A stretch of DNA of 64,000 nucleotides, taken from positions 620,001 through 684,000 of the forward strand of contig NZ_CP020694.1 in NCBI RefSeq assembly GCF_003611275.1. The letters run 5' to 3'. Source of the stretch: Sulfitobacter sp. D7 (lineage in GTDB: Bacteria > Pseudomonadota > Alphaproteobacteria > Rhodobacterales > Rhodobacteraceae). The translations under genes were made by a program, and so were the position numbers. Below the pieces are notes generated by a model that did no database searches, was not told the DNA's origin, and worked only from the letters and a program-made list of their open reading frames with translations. Numbering within the stretch: position 1 is the stretch's first letter; each line of letters starts with the position of its first letter. This document shows positions 1 through 8,146 of the stretch, in pieces.

Positions 1-501
1 GATAAGGTGAACGAAATCGCGCTCAGCCATGCGCCCCATGCGGTGGGGGCGGCAGGCCATATCGAAGTCTACCCGAACTCGCGCAACGTGATCCCGGGCA
101 AGACGGTGTTTACCGTCGATTTCCGGTCACCCGAACTGGCCGTGATCGAGGATATGGAGGCCCGTCTGCGCGACGAGGGCCAAAAGATCGCCGATGATAT
201 GGATGTGCAGATCGAGTTTGAAAAGGTCGGCGGTTTCGACCCCGTGGCCTTTGATGATGGCTGTGTCACGGCTGTGCGCAATGCCGCCGAGCGGTTGGGC
301 TATAGCCATATGAACTTGATTTCGGGCGCGGGGCATGACGCCTGCTGGATCAACCGGGTGGCGCCCACGGCGATGGTGATGTGCCCCTGTGTCGATGGTC
401 TGAGCCACAATGAGGCCGAAGACATCACCAAGGATTGGGCCAAGGCGGGGGCGGATGTGCTGCTCCATGCGGTGCTGGAGACAGCGGAAATAGAGGGCTG
501 A
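1..501 (+). CDS. N-carbamoyl-amino-acid / beta-ureidopropionase-type Zn hydrolase, 3' part
   Basis: Only the last 166 codons are present; the reading frame is open from base 1 and the start lies upstream of the window. The fragment carries the C-terminal metal-site region of the M20-like HyuC/AllC/AmaB amidohydrolases: a SGAGHDA motif near base 330 and a GLSHNEAE motif near base 405, both typical of N-carbamoyl-amino-acid hydrolases, beta-ureidopropionases and allantoate amidohydrolases. Such enzymes release ammonia and CO2 from N-carbamoyl compounds in the cytoplasm. The dihydropyrimidinase gene starts 73 bases downstream on the same strand. That makes beta-ureidopropionase, the last step of reductive pyrimidine breakdown, the most likely role. 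Allantoate hydrolysis cannot be excluded from the fragment alone. Confidence 0.85.
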   Translation, partial: DKVNEIALSHAPHAVGAAGHIEVYPNSRNVIPGKTVFTVDFRSPELAVIEDMEARLRDEGQKIADDMDVQIEFEKVGGFDPVAFDDGCVTAVRNAAERLGYSHMNLISGAGHDACWINRVAPTAMVMCPCVDGLSHNEAEDITKDWAKAGADVLLHAVLETAEIEG

Positions 502-574
502 ACACGCGGGCGGAGGTCTGGGGTGCTGCCCCGGCCCCCCGACGTGAATTGCCAGAAAAGATGGGGAGAAGAAG

Positions 575-2035
575 ATGAGCAAGGTAATCAAGGGTGGCAT
601 GGTTTGCACGGCGGACCGCACATGGAAAGCCGATGTCCTGATCGAAGGCGAGAAGATCAAACAGATCGGCGAAGACCTAAAGGGCGACGAATATATCGAC
701 GCCGAGGGCGCCTATGTGATCCCCGGCGGGATTGATCCGCATACGCACCTAGAGATGCCTTTCATGGGCACCACGGCAGCCGAAACCTTTGAGTCCGGCA
801 CATGGGCCGCGGCAGTGGGCGGCACAACGATGGTGGTCGATTTCTGCCTGCCGGGTGCGGATGGCTCGATCAAGAACGCGATCAACGAGTGGCACCGCAA
901 ATCCGCGCCGCAGATCTGCAGCGACATCGGCTATCACATGGCGATCACCGGCTGGGACGAGACCGTCTTTAACGAGATGAAAGACGCGGTCGACATGGGG
1001 GTGAACAGCTTTAAGCACTTCATGGCCTATAAGGGTGCCTTGATGATCGAAGATGACGAGATGTTCGCCTCGTTCAAACGCTGTGCCGAGTTGGGCGCGC
1101 TGCCGATGGTCCATGCCGAGAATGGCGATCTGGTTGCCGAGTTGCAGCAGAAGTATTTTGATCAGGGCATCACCGGGCCAGAGGGCCACGCCTATTCCCG
1201 TCCGCCTGAGTTGGAAGGCGAAGCAGCAAACCGCGCGATCACCATCGCTGATACCGCCGGCGTGCCCCTGTATATCGTGCACGTTTCCTGCGAGCAGACC
1301 CATGAGGCGATCCGGCGTGCGCGGCAAAAGGGGATGCGGGTTTACGGCGAGCCGTTGATCCAATTCCTGACGCTGGATGAGTCGGAGTATTTCAACAAGG
1401 ATTGGGACCACGCCGCGCGGCGCGTCATGTCGCCGCCCTTCCGCTCGAAAGACCACCAAGACAGCCTTTGGGCTGGTTTGCAGGCGGGCAGCTTGCAGGT
1501 GGTCGCGACGGATCACGCGGCATTCAGCACTGAGCAGAAACGTGCGGGCCGCGATGATTTCCGGATCATTCCCAACGGCTCAAACGGGCTGGAAGAGCGT
1601 CTCGCCGTGCTTTGGACCGAAGGGGTAGAGACGGGGCGGCTTACGCCCAATGAATTCGTCGCCGCGACCTCGACCAATATCGCCAAGATCCTCAACATCT
1701 ATCCGCAGAAGGGCGCGATCGTTGAAGGGGCTGATGCCGATATCGTGGTCTGGGATCCGAAAATCACCAAGACGATCAGCCCGGTGAACCACCATTCCAT
1801 CCTTGATTACAACGTCTTTGAGGGCTTTGAGGTCAAGGCGCAGAGCCGCTATACCCTCAGCCGAGGTGAGGTGATCTGGGCTTGGGGTCAAAACAGCCAG
1901 CCGCAGCCGGGACGTGGGCGTTTCGTGCCGCGCCCAGCCTTCCCAAGCGCCAATGTCGCGCTCAGCAAGTGGAAGGAGCTCAACAGCCCCAAGATGATCA
2001 AGCGCGATCCGCTGAACATTCCGGCGGGGATCTGA
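575..2035 (+). CDS. hydA: dihydropyrimidinase / D-hydantoinase
   Basis: A 486-residue cyclic amidohydrolase that opens dihydrouracil, dihydrothymine or 5-substituted hydantoins to N-carbamoyl products. The N-terminal GGIDPHTHLEMPF motif supplies the two metal-binding histidines (about H56 and H58). The FMAYKG motif holds the lysine (about K153) that is carboxylated to bridge the two zincs in this family. The later VHVSC and ATDHAAF motifs are also in place. Length matches the family. An AAGATGGGGAGAAGAAG purine-rich stretch just ahead of the ATG serves as ribosome site. It follows an N-carbamoyl hydrolase gene and precedes an ABC importer, so product and next enzyme are encoded together. Specificity between dihydropyrimidine and hydantoin is not decided by sequence alone. 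Confidence 0.93.
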   Translation: MSKVIKGGMVCTADRTWKADVLIEGEKIKQIGEDLKGDEYIDAEGAYVIPGGIDPHTHLEMPFMGTTAAETFESGTWAAAVGGTTMVVDFCLPGADGSIKNAINEWHRKSAPQICSDIGYHMAITGWDETVFNEMKDAVDMGVNSFKHFMAYKGALMIEDDEMFASFKRCAELGALPMVHAENGDLVAELQQKYFDQGITGPEGHAYSRPPELEGEAANRAITIADTAGVPLYIVHVSCEQTHEAIRRARQKGMRVYGEPLIQFLTLDESEYFNKDWDHAARRVMSPPFRSKDHQDSLWAGLQAGSLQVVATDHAAFSTEQKRAGRDDFRIIPNGSNGLEERLAVLWTEGVETGRLTPNEFVAATSTNIAKILNIYPQKGAIVEGADADIVVWDPKITKTISPVNHHSILDYNVFEGFEVKAQSRYTLSRGEVIWAWGQNSQPQPGRGRFVPRPAFPSANVALSKWKELNSPKMIKRDPLNIPAGI

Positions 2036-2109
2036 GCGATGTAGAACCGCCACGACAATCAGGTAAAGTGCCGCGCTAAAAGCGGCCGACCAACAGGGAA
2101 GTAAAATTT

Positions 2110-2895
2110 GTGAATGACAGCCAGAGCGTGATCAGCGCCAGCAATCTAGATCTGACCTTTCAAACCAATGACGGGCCGGTCCATGCGTTGAAAGACGTGA
2201 ACCTTGAGATCCACAAAGGGGATTTCGTCAGCTTTATCGGCCCCTCGGGCTGCGGGAAGACGACCTTTCTGCGGGTGATGGCCGACCTTGAGCAGCCCAC
2301 GGGCGGCACCGTGACCATCAACGGTGTCTCGCCCGAGGAGGCGCGCAAATCGCGGGCCTACGGCTACGTCTTTCAGGCGGCGGGGCTCTATCCGTGGCGC
2401 ACCATCGGCGGCAATATCCGGCTGCCGCTTGAGATCATGGGCATCCCGCGGGCGGAGCAGGCCGAGCGGGTGCAGCGCGTGCTGGAGCTGGTTGAACTCA
2501 GCGGGTTTGAGAAGAAGTTCCCTTGGCAATTGTCGGGGGGGATGCAGCAACGGGCCTCTATCGCGCGGGCGTTGTCGTTCGATGCCGACATCTTGCTGAT
2601 GGACGAACCCTTTGGCGCGTTGGATGAGATCGTGCGCGACCACCTCAACGAGCAACTCCTAAAGCTCTGGGCGCGGACGGAAAAGACCATCGCTTTCGTC
2701 ACTCACTCGATCCCCGAAGCGGTCTATCTGTCGACCAAGATCGTGGTGATGAGCCCGCGGCCCGGTAGGATCGCGGATGTGATCGAAAGCCCGCTGCCGC
2801 GTGAACGCCCCTTGGAAATCCGCGAAAGCCCTGAGTTTCTAGAGATCGCGCATCGCGTCCGTGAGGGGCTGCGCGCCGGGCATGGGGACGATTGA
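2110..2895 (+). CDS. ABC importer ATP-binding protein (nitrate/taurine/pyrimidine type)
   Basis: A 261-residue ATPase that powers the importer encoded by the next three genes. Walker A is GPSGCGKTTF near residue 45, the signature LSGGMQQRASIARAL near 143, and Walker B LLMDEPFGALDE near 160; the conserved switch histidine is in FVTHS. This is the SsuB/TauB/ThiZ-like subfamily. Translation starts at GTG, with AGGGA about 11 bases upstream. A similar leader, CCAACAGGGA, precedes the binding-protein gene of the same operon. The stop overlaps the ATG of the first permease (TGATG), so the two are probably translationally coupled. Substrate is inferred from the upstream dihydropyrimidinase: a pyrimidine or related ring compound. 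Confidence 0.9.
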   Translation: MNDSQSVISASNLDLTFQTNDGPVHALKDVNLEIHKGDFVSFIGPSGCGKTTFLRVMADLEQPTGGTVTINGVSPEEARKSRAYGYVFQAAGLYPWRTIGGNIRLPLEIMGIPRAEQAERVQRVLELVELSGFEKKFPWQLSGGMQQRASIARALSFDADILLMDEPFGALDEIVRDHLNEQLLKLWARTEKTIAFVTHSIPEAVYLSTKIVVMSPRPGRIADVIESPLPRERPLEIRESPEFLEIAHRVREGLRAGHGDD

Positions 2896-3755
2896 TGCGT
2901 AACATTATCCCCGTTCTTACGGTCGTGGGGCTGTTGATTGTCGTTTGGTATGGCGCTGCTGTCGCGCTCAACGCGCAATGGGCGCGGGATGTGGCGGCGC
3001 GGGCGGACAAGACGCTGACATTCTCGGAACTGGTGGCCGATACGTGGTCGCAGGATAAGCCCAAGCTGCCCGCACCGCATCAGGTGGGGGCCGAACTGTG
3101 GGAGACCACGGTGATGAAGAAAGTCACGTCGAAACGCTCGCTTGTCTATCACACATGGGTCACCTTCAGCGCGACCTTCCTTGGCTTTGTCATGGGCACA
3201 GCGCTTGGCACGCTGTTGGCGGTGGGGATCGTGTTTAACCGCACGATGGACATGTCGGTGATGCCTTGGGTGATTGCCAGTCAGACCATTCCGATTCTCG
3301 CCATCGCGCCGATGATTATTGTGGTGCTGAATGCCGTGGGCCTGTCGGGCCTGCTGCCGAAGGCGATCATCAGCATGTATCTGTCGTTTTTCCCGGTGGT
3401 CGTGGGCATGGTCAAAGGGCTGCGCAGCCCGGATCAGATGCAGTTGGACCAGATGCGGACATGGAACGCGAGCGGGTGGCAGACCTTTTGGAAATTGCGG
3501 TTACCGTCTTCGATGCCGTATTTCTTCACCTCGCTGAAGGTTGGGGTCGCGGCCTCTCTCGTTGGTGCCATCGTGGGCGAGATGCCGACGGGCGCTGTGG
3601 CGGGCCTTGGGGCGCGGTTGCTGGCGGGCAGCTACTACGGCCAGACCGTCCAGATCTGGAGCGCGCTTTTGATGGCGGCGGCCCTTGCGGCGGCCATGGT
3701 CGGGCTCATCGGGCTGATCCAGCGGCTGACGCTGAAACGGATGGGGATGGCATGA
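2895..3755 (+). CDS. ABC importer permease 1 (BPD_transp_1, SsuC-like)
   Basis: A 286-residue inner-membrane permease. After an N-terminal hydrophobic segment (about residues 7-27) there is a periplasmic stretch, then the canonical permease domain with five or so membrane helices. The cytoplasmic coupling-loop motif, here MRTWNASGWQTFWKLRLPSS (near residues 188-207), matches the EAA-type loop of the SsuC/ThiX group. I use the ATG at 2895, which shares one base with the preceding stop, rather than the in-frame TTG one codon earlier. It overlaps the second permease by four bases (ATGA). The two permeases are related but distinct, suggesting a heterodimeric channel. Confidence 0.88.
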   Translation: MRNIIPVLTVVGLLIVVWYGAAVALNAQWARDVAARADKTLTFSELVADTWSQDKPKLPAPHQVGAELWETTVMKKVTSKRSLVYHTWVTFSATFLGFVMGTALGTLLAVGIVFNRTMDMSVMPWVIASQTIPILAIAPMIIVVLNAVGLSGLLPKAIISMYLSFFPVVVGMVKGLRSPDQMQLDQMRTWNASGWQTFWKLRLPSSMPYFFTSLKVGVAASLVGAIVGEMPTGAVAGLGARLLAGSYYGQTVQIWSALLMAAALAAAMVGLIGLIQRLTLKRMGMA

Positions 3756-4594
3756 TGGGCTGGATTGTTTTCGCCATTCTCGCATGGATCGCTGGCTTGT
3801 CGCTGAACGTCTGGCTGGCGCGGCAGCGGCCCTCGCGGGGTGCGTCGCTGGCGGCACCGCTGGTCTTTGGCATCACGCTCATCGCCGTTTGGGAAGGGGT
3901 GGTGCGTGGCTTCGACATCAACCAGGTGCTTCTGCCCGCCCCTTCGGCAATCGGGGCGCGGATGGCGTCGTCGCTTGATATACTCTGGGTCGACTTCGTG
4001 CAGACGGTGATCAAAGGCGCGCTGAGCGGCTACATCATCGGCTGCAGCGCGGCCTTCCTGACGGCGCTGGCGATCGACCGCTTCCCTTTTCTGCAACGCG
4101 GGCTTTTGCCGGTGGGCAACTTCGTGGCCGCGCTGCCGATCATCGGCATGGCGCCGATCATGGTGATGTGGTTCGGCTTTGGCTGGCAGTCCAAGGCGGC
4201 TATTGTCGTGGTCATGGTGTTCTTTCCGATGCTGGTGAACACGGTGCAGGGCTTGCAGGCCAGCGACGCCATGCAGCGCGACTTGATGCGGACCTATGCC
4301 GCCGGTTATTGGCGCACGCTTTTGAAACTGCGGCTGCCTGCGGCGATGCCTTTTGTCTTCAACGGGTTAAAGATCGGCACCACCCTTGCCCTGATCGGCG
4401 CCATCGTTGCTGAATTCTTCGGCTCTCCGGTGCTGGGCATGGGCTTTCGCATCTCCACCTCGGTTGGGCAGCTTGCGCTTGATCTGGTCTGGGCCGAGAT
4501 TGTTGTCGCGGCAATAGCCGGATCGGCGTTCTATGGTATCATGGCCCTTATCGAAGGACGGGTGACCTTTTGGCACCCCAGCCAGAGGAACTAA
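3752..4594 (+). CDS. ABC importer permease 2 (BPD_transp_1, SsuC-like)
   Basis: A 280-residue inner-membrane permease, second half of the presumed heterodimeric channel. It starts at ATG 3752, overlapping the preceding stop in an ATGA arrangement. The open frame runs further upstream inside permease 1, but nothing there resembles a permease. Hydrophobic segments cover the N-terminus (GWIVFAILAWIAGLSLNVWL) and residues about 85-260. The coupling loop MRTYAAGYWRTLLKLRLPAA (near residues 179-198) closely parallels that of permease 1. The binding protein gene follows after 27 bases. Putting two different permeases ahead of the binding protein is the arrangement of several NMT1/THI5-type pyrimidine-precursor importers. 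Confidence 0.88.
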   Translation: MMGWIVFAILAWIAGLSLNVWLARQRPSRGASLAAPLVFGITLIAVWEGVVRGFDINQVLLPAPSAIGARMASSLDILWVDFVQTVIKGALSGYIIGCSAAFLTALAIDRFPFLQRGLLPVGNFVAALPIIGMAPIMVMWFGFGWQSKAAIVVVMVFFPMLVNTVQGLQASDAMQRDLMRTYAAGYWRTLLKLRLPAAMPFVFNGLKIGTTLALIGAIVAEFFGSPVLGMGFRISTSVGQLALDLVWAEIVVAAIAGSAFYGIMALIEGRVTFWHPSQRN

Positions 4595-4621
4595 AGACGA
4601 CCAACCAACAGGGAGATAAAA

Positions 4622-5602
4622 ATGAAAACCATCACGAAGATCGCAGCCGGGGCCGCCTTGGGCCTTTGGGGGGGCGTGGCGCAGGCCGCCGACGACCTGA
4701 CGCTGCAGCTCAAATGGGTCACGCAGGCCCAGTTCGCGGGCTATTACGTCGCCAAGGACAAGGGCTTTTACGAGGAAGAGGGGCTGGACGTCACGATCAA
4801 GCCCGGCGGGCCGGACATCGCGCCGGTGCAGGTGCTTCTGGGCGGTGGGGCCGACGTGATGGTCGACTGGCTGCCCTCGGCGCTGGCCGCGCGCGAAAAG
4901 GGCGCGCCGATTGTGAACATCGCCCAGCCTTTCGCGAAATCCGGCCTGATGCTGACCTGTCTCAAAGAGCATGGCATCGAAAGCCCCGAGGATTTCCCCG
5001 GCAACACGTTGGGCACTTGGTTCTTCGGCAATGAGATCCCGCTGATGAGCTGGATGGGCAAGCTGGGCTATCCCACCGATGGCTCCGACGGTGGGGTGAC
5101 GATCCAAAAGATCAACTTCAACGTCGACCCGCTGCTGCAAAAGCAGGTCGAATGCGCCACCACCATGACCTACAACGAATATTGGCAGGTGATCGACGCA
5201 GGGCTGACGCCCGAGGATCTGGTGGTCTTCAAATATGAGGACGAGGGCATCTCGACGCTGGAAGACGGTCTTTACACCACCGAAGAGAGCCTCGAAGACC
5301 CCGAGATGGTCGACAAGCTGGCGCGTTTCGTCCGCGCCTCGATGAAGGGCTGGAAATACGCCGAGGAGAATGTCGAGGAAGCCGCCGACATCGTGCTGGA
5401 AAACGACCAGACCGGCGCCCAGACCGAGAAGCACCAGACCCGCATGATGGGCGAGATCGCCAAGCTGACCGAGGGCAGCGATGGCCGCTTGGACGAAGCC
5501 GCGTTTGACCGCAGTGCGGAGATCACCATGGAAGGTGGCATGATCACGAAAGCGCCCGAGGGGGCTTGGACCCATGACATTACGGATAAAGCGCTTCAGT
5601 AA
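4622..5602 (+). CDS. ABC importer substrate-binding protein (NMT1/THI5-like)
   Basis: A 326-residue periplasmic binding protein. Residues 1-22 form a Sec signal peptide ending in AQA, followed by the mature start ADDLTLQLKWVTQAQFAGYY. That opening, with its FAGYYVAKDKGFYEEEGL segment, is characteristic of the NMT1/THI5-like family, which binds thiamine-pyrimidine precursors, riboflavin or related heterocycles. Its place behind dihydropyrimidinase and an N-carbamoyl hydrolase suggests a pyrimidine or hydantoin-like ligand. GGGAG stands 7 bases before the ATG. The operon ends with a strong terminator 22 bases after the stop codon. Confidence 0.88.
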   Translation: MKTITKIAAGAALGLWGGVAQAADDLTLQLKWVTQAQFAGYYVAKDKGFYEEEGLDVTIKPGGPDIAPVQVLLGGGADVMVDWLPSALAAREKGAPIVNIAQPFAKSGLMLTCLKEHGIESPEDFPGNTLGTWFFGNEIPLMSWMGKLGYPTDGSDGGVTIQKINFNVDPLLQKQVECATTMTYNEYWQVIDAGLTPEDLVVFKYEDEGISTLEDGLYTTEESLEDPEMVDKLARFVRASMKGWKYAEENVEEAADIVLENDQTGAQTEKHQTRMMGEIAKLTEGSDGRLDEAAFDRSAEITMEGGMITKAPEGAWTHDITDKALQ

Positions 5603-5624
5603 GCTTTGACGGTAATGAGAGTGG

Positions 5625-5657
5625 AAGGGCTGGCGCGATGCGCTGGCCCTTTCTTTT
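5625..5657 (+). terminator. intrinsic terminator of the pyrimidine/ABC operon
   Basis: A 12-base-pair stem (5625-5636 with 5640-5651, two G-T wobble pairs, GAT loop) runs into CCCTTTCTTTT. It ends the operon that finishes at 5602. The right arm (5640-5649) is also a perfect 10-base complement of 5666-5675, so a competing hairpin can be drawn. Confidence 0.85.
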
Positions 5658-5684
5658 GGTGTGAGGGGCCAGCGCCTGCACGCG

Positions 5685-5839
5685 GTCGGCGATCCGACGG
5701 AGTTTTGTGCTACTTTATCGTTCAGCCGTGACGCGCCTTTGCAATGGCGCACCCGGCCTCACCAAATCGCCTAGCCGGTCGCACCAAAGGTGCGCTCTAT
5801 ATGCGGCACGCCTTTGGCGTGACGGGCGGGCGGGCGGGC
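5685..5839. repeat. cluster of short hairpins plus (GGGC)4
   Basis: The gap between the ABC operon and the L,D-transpeptidase holds four compact inverted repeats: 5685-5698 (GTCGG/CCGAC), 5733-5750 (GCGCC/GGCGC), 5780-5794 (CGCACC AAA GGTGCG) and 5807-5821 (CACGCC TTT GGCGTG). A tandem GGGC x4 follows at 5824-5839. No open frame here looks coding. It may be an intergenic repeat element of the REP type, but I have no second copy in the window to confirm this. Confidence 0.5.
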
Positions 5840-5891
5840 GATGGCCCGGTGCCTGCGGCCTGAGTCCGGGCTGAGCGTTGTCAAAAGGGGC

Positions 5892-6443
5892 TTAGAGCAC
5901 CGTGACCTTCGTCCCAATCGGCACACGCTGATAGAGATCGATCACATGTTCGTTCAGCATCCGAATGCAGCCGTTGGAGACCGAACGGCCGATGGAGTTC
6001 GGCTGCGTGGTCCCGTGAATGCGGAAAAAGGTGTCCCGCCCGTTCTGGAACAGGTAGAGCGCCCGCGCGCCCAAGGGGTTGCCGGGGCCGCCGGGCTGGG
6101 CGTCGGTGTTGCCGATGAAACGTTTGTAGGTCTGCGGCTCGCGTTCGATCATCTCATTGGTCGGGCGCCATGTGGGCCATTCTTTTTTGACGTCGATGGT
6201 GGCGGTGCCGGTGAATTCCAATCCCGCTTTACCGACGCCCACGCCATAGCGCATCGCTTGGCCCGGGGCGGTTACGAAATAGAGGTAATGACTGCGCGGC
6301 AGGATCAGCAATTGACCGGGCGCATATTGCGCTTTCATCGGCACCATCTGCGGGGCGGCACTGTAGGCGGCGGTGCGCGCCTGCGCCATCAGGGGAAGGG
6401 CGGCTGCGGCCACGGTGCTGGTCAGAAAACTACGGCGGCGCAT
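5892..6443 (-). CDS. L,D-transpeptidase (YkuD), Tat-exported
   Basis: A 183-residue periplasmic enzyme that forms 3-3 peptidoglycan cross-links or anchors lipoproteins to peptidoglycan. The YkuD active site is intact: HGTTQPNSIGRSVSNGCIRM contains the conserved histidine and the catalytic Ser-x-Gly-Cys near the C-terminus. The N-terminus MRRRSFLTSTVAAAALPLMA reads as a twin-arginine signal with an Ala-x-Ala site. I choose this ATG because GGAG lies six bases ahead of it; an in-frame ATG five codons upstream lacks such a site. It stands alone, convergent to the ABC operon. Confidence 0.9.
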   Translation of the reverse strand: MRRRSFLTSTVAAAALPLMAQARTAAYSAAPQMVPMKAQYAPGQLLILPRSHYLYFVTAPGQAMRYGVGVGKAGLEFTGTATIDVKKEWPTWRPTNEMIEREPQTYKRFIGNTDAQPGGPGNPLGARALYLFQNGRDTFFRIHGTTQPNSIGRSVSNGCIRMLNEHVIDLYQRVPIGTKVTVL

Positions 6444-6516
6444 GGCAGGCTCCATCAATCTATTGCTGTTTCGCTCTGCATTTTGCCACGGGGGCGCATT
6501 TTAGCAAGGCTGGACA

Positions 6517-6551
6517 TAAAAAAACCGACCTGCCGGTATCAGCAGGTCGGT
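6517..6551 (-). terminator. intrinsic terminator of the cold-shock gene
   Basis: Read on the minus strand, a perfect 10-base-pair stem (6542-6551 with 6524-6533, eight-base loop) is followed by a run of T residues (A 6517-6524 on the plus strand). It lies 35 bases after the csp stop codon. Confidence 0.88.
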
Positions 6552-6585
6552 CAAATTCTTGCATCAGGGCCGAGGCCCCCGGCCA

Positions 6586-6792
6586 TTAGGCCAGCGCGAG
6601 GTTGGTCGCGGATTCACGGCCGTCACGGCCTGCTTCGATGTCGAAGGTCACTTTCTGGTTGTCGGCCAAGCCGGTCAGGCCAGCGCGCTCAACAGCGGAA
6701 ATGTGCACGAAAACGTCTTTGCTGCCGCCATCGGGAGCAATGAAGCCGAAGCCTTTAGTTGTGTTGAACCATTTTACGGTGCCAGTGGCCAT
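6586..6792 (-). CDS. cold-shock domain protein (CspA family)
   Basis: A 68-residue single cold-shock domain, an RNA chaperone that binds single-stranded RNA and DNA in the cytoplasm. It opens [20 protein letters not shown], holding the RNP1-type KGFGFI motif; RNP2-type VFVHIS follows near residue 28. Full length for the family. The start is the ATG with GGAG about nine bases upstream; a second in-frame ATG lies five codons earlier but overlaps that ribosome site. It is monocistronic, with its own terminator and a promoter placed far enough upstream to give a long untranslated leader, as in many cold-shock genes. Confidence 0.95.
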   Translation of the reverse strand: MATGTVKWFNTTKGFGFIAPDGGSKDVFVHISAVERAGLTGLADNQKVTFDIEAGRDGRESATNLALA

Positions 6793-6915
6793 ATCCGTAG
6801 TCTCCATATTTATGCCATCCGCGTTGGTGCGATGGCCCGGCGTGGTTGGTCTGGATCGATAGACTGAGCGCCGTATGAGGGAGACAGTGGGTCGAAAAAG
6901 ATAACGTCTGCACCG

Positions 6916-6946
6916 TCTATATTGCATCAGGAGGGGATTCGTTCAA
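6916..6946 (-). promoter_or_regulatory. candidate csp promoter and ~115-base leader
   Basis: On the minus strand TTGAAC (6941-6946) precedes TATAGA (6916-6921), with AATATA overlapping at the standard 17-base spacing. Transcription from here would give roughly 115 bases of leader before the csp ATG at 6792. The rest of 6947-7168 shows no gene; it must contain the start signals of the response regulator at 7169. Confidence 0.45.
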
Positions 6947-7168
6947 GGGGCATCGCATTTTGGGGCCACAACAGGTCTGCGCTGTTGCGGATTTCGGCAA
7001 ATTATCGCCACGAAGTTTCGTGTTCCCCATATTTTGCGGGGAGCGGCCCCGAATGCGCTGTCCCGAGTTTGCCTAAAACTGGTCTCATTGCTGCCCGGCA
7101 TAGGTGGTTTTTTGTGAGAAAGCCCCAAGTGCGCCTGCCAGCGCCCCCCTCATGTGGAGTAATGAGAC

Positions 7169-8146
7169 ATGATGCGTATCCTTGCCGTAGACGATGACCC
7201 GGTCATCCTTGACCTGCTTACAGGTTGCCTGACCGAGAATGACAATTACGAGCTGACCTGTTGCGAAAGCTCGGAAGAGGCGCTTGAGATCATGCAAGAG
7301 TCGAACCGACCGTTCGATTCCTTCCTGCTTGATATCATGATGCCCGGCATCAACGGGATCAGCCTGTGTGAGATGATCCGCGATGTGCCTTTCTACCGCG
7401 CTGTGCCGATCATCATGATCACTGCCAGCAAAGAACCTGCGATGATGCAGCGGGCCTTTGATGCGGGGGCCACCGATTTCCTCTGCAAGCCTTTGGATGG
7501 TGTCGAGCTCAGCGCGCGGATCAATGCCGCCAGCATGCTCAATGCCTCGCTGCTGCGCGAACGTGAGGCGCAGCATACGCTGAGCGAGTTGACGCAGATG
7601 ATGCAGATCCGCTTTGACGAGGATTTCGATCTCGATGTCTCGGCCTGTAGCAACGTCTCCGAGCTTGAGAATTACCTGCTGCGCCTGCCGAGCGGTTGTT
7701 TCTCGATGAGCCTCTTTTCGATCTCAGTCGAGGGTGCGCGCGGCATCTATCGCGCGGTCAAGGCCCCGGCCTTCCGCCGCCAGATGGAGCAGGTGGCCCG
7801 CGCCTCGGTGCATTCGCTGGAGGGCATGCGCTTTCATCTGGCCTATGCGGGCAGTGGGCGTTTCATCGGGGTGGTGATGAGCCGCGCCCGGTTGAACACC
7901 GCCTCCATGGCCGATCGCACGCGCGAGCATCTGGAAAAGAATTGGGACGGCAAAGGTATGAACGGCGGGCTGGCCCCGTCCTTGCAAGTGCATTCGGTCA
8001 CCGAGCAGCGCCTTTGGTCGGGTCTTTCGGCCAGCAACAAGCTGCGTGAGTATCTGCAAAGCTGGGATCCGCTGCACGGTCTGGCGCGGCATGATGAGGA
8101 CAACCTCTTTGCTCAGCTGGAAACGGCGATCGACGAAGAACGCTGA
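7169..8146 (+). CDS. response regulator, receiver plus degenerate GGDEF-like domain
   Basis: A 325-residue cytoplasmic signalling protein. Residues 1-125 are a canonical receiver: acidic pocket VDDD (8-10), phosphoacceptor D55 in LLDIMMPG, threonine in MITASK and lysine K107 in LCKPLDG. A coiled linker (about 125-150) follows. The segment about 175-260 runs SLFSISVEGARGIYRAV... then LAYAGSGRFIGVVMSR. Its spacing and pattern resemble a GGDEF cyclase fold, but AGSGR replaces the catalytic GGDEF, so it would not make cyclic di-GMP. That second assignment is inference. No sensor kinase is adjacent. GGAG lies nine bases before the chosen ATG; a second ATG follows immediately. Confidence 0.85.
   Translation: MMRILAVDDDPVILDLLTGCLTENDNYELTCCESSEEALEIMQESNRPFDSFLLDIMMPGINGISLCEMIRDVPFYRAVPIIMITASKEPAMMQRAFDAGATDFLCKPLDGVELSARINAASMLNASLLREREAQHTLSELTQMMQIRFDEDFDLDVSACSNVSELENYLLRLPSGCFSMSLFSISVEGARGIYRAVKAPAFRRQMEQVARASVHSLEGMRFHLAYAGSGRFIGVVMSRARLNTASMADRTREHLEKNWDGKGMNGGLAPSLQVHSVTEQRLWSGLSASNKLREYLQSWDPLHGLARHDEDNLFAQLETAIDEER

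Noticed and set aside
3266..3751. Upstream extension of the second ABC permease
   Set aside because: The frame is open but lies inside permease 1 and its translation is Gly/Arg/Asp-rich with no membrane pattern. The ATG at 3752, with ATGA overlap, gives a normal permease.
5824..5839. (GGGC)4 as a CRISPR or phase-variation tract
   Set aside because: Only four short units, no spacers and not in a coding or promoter position that would cause phase switching.
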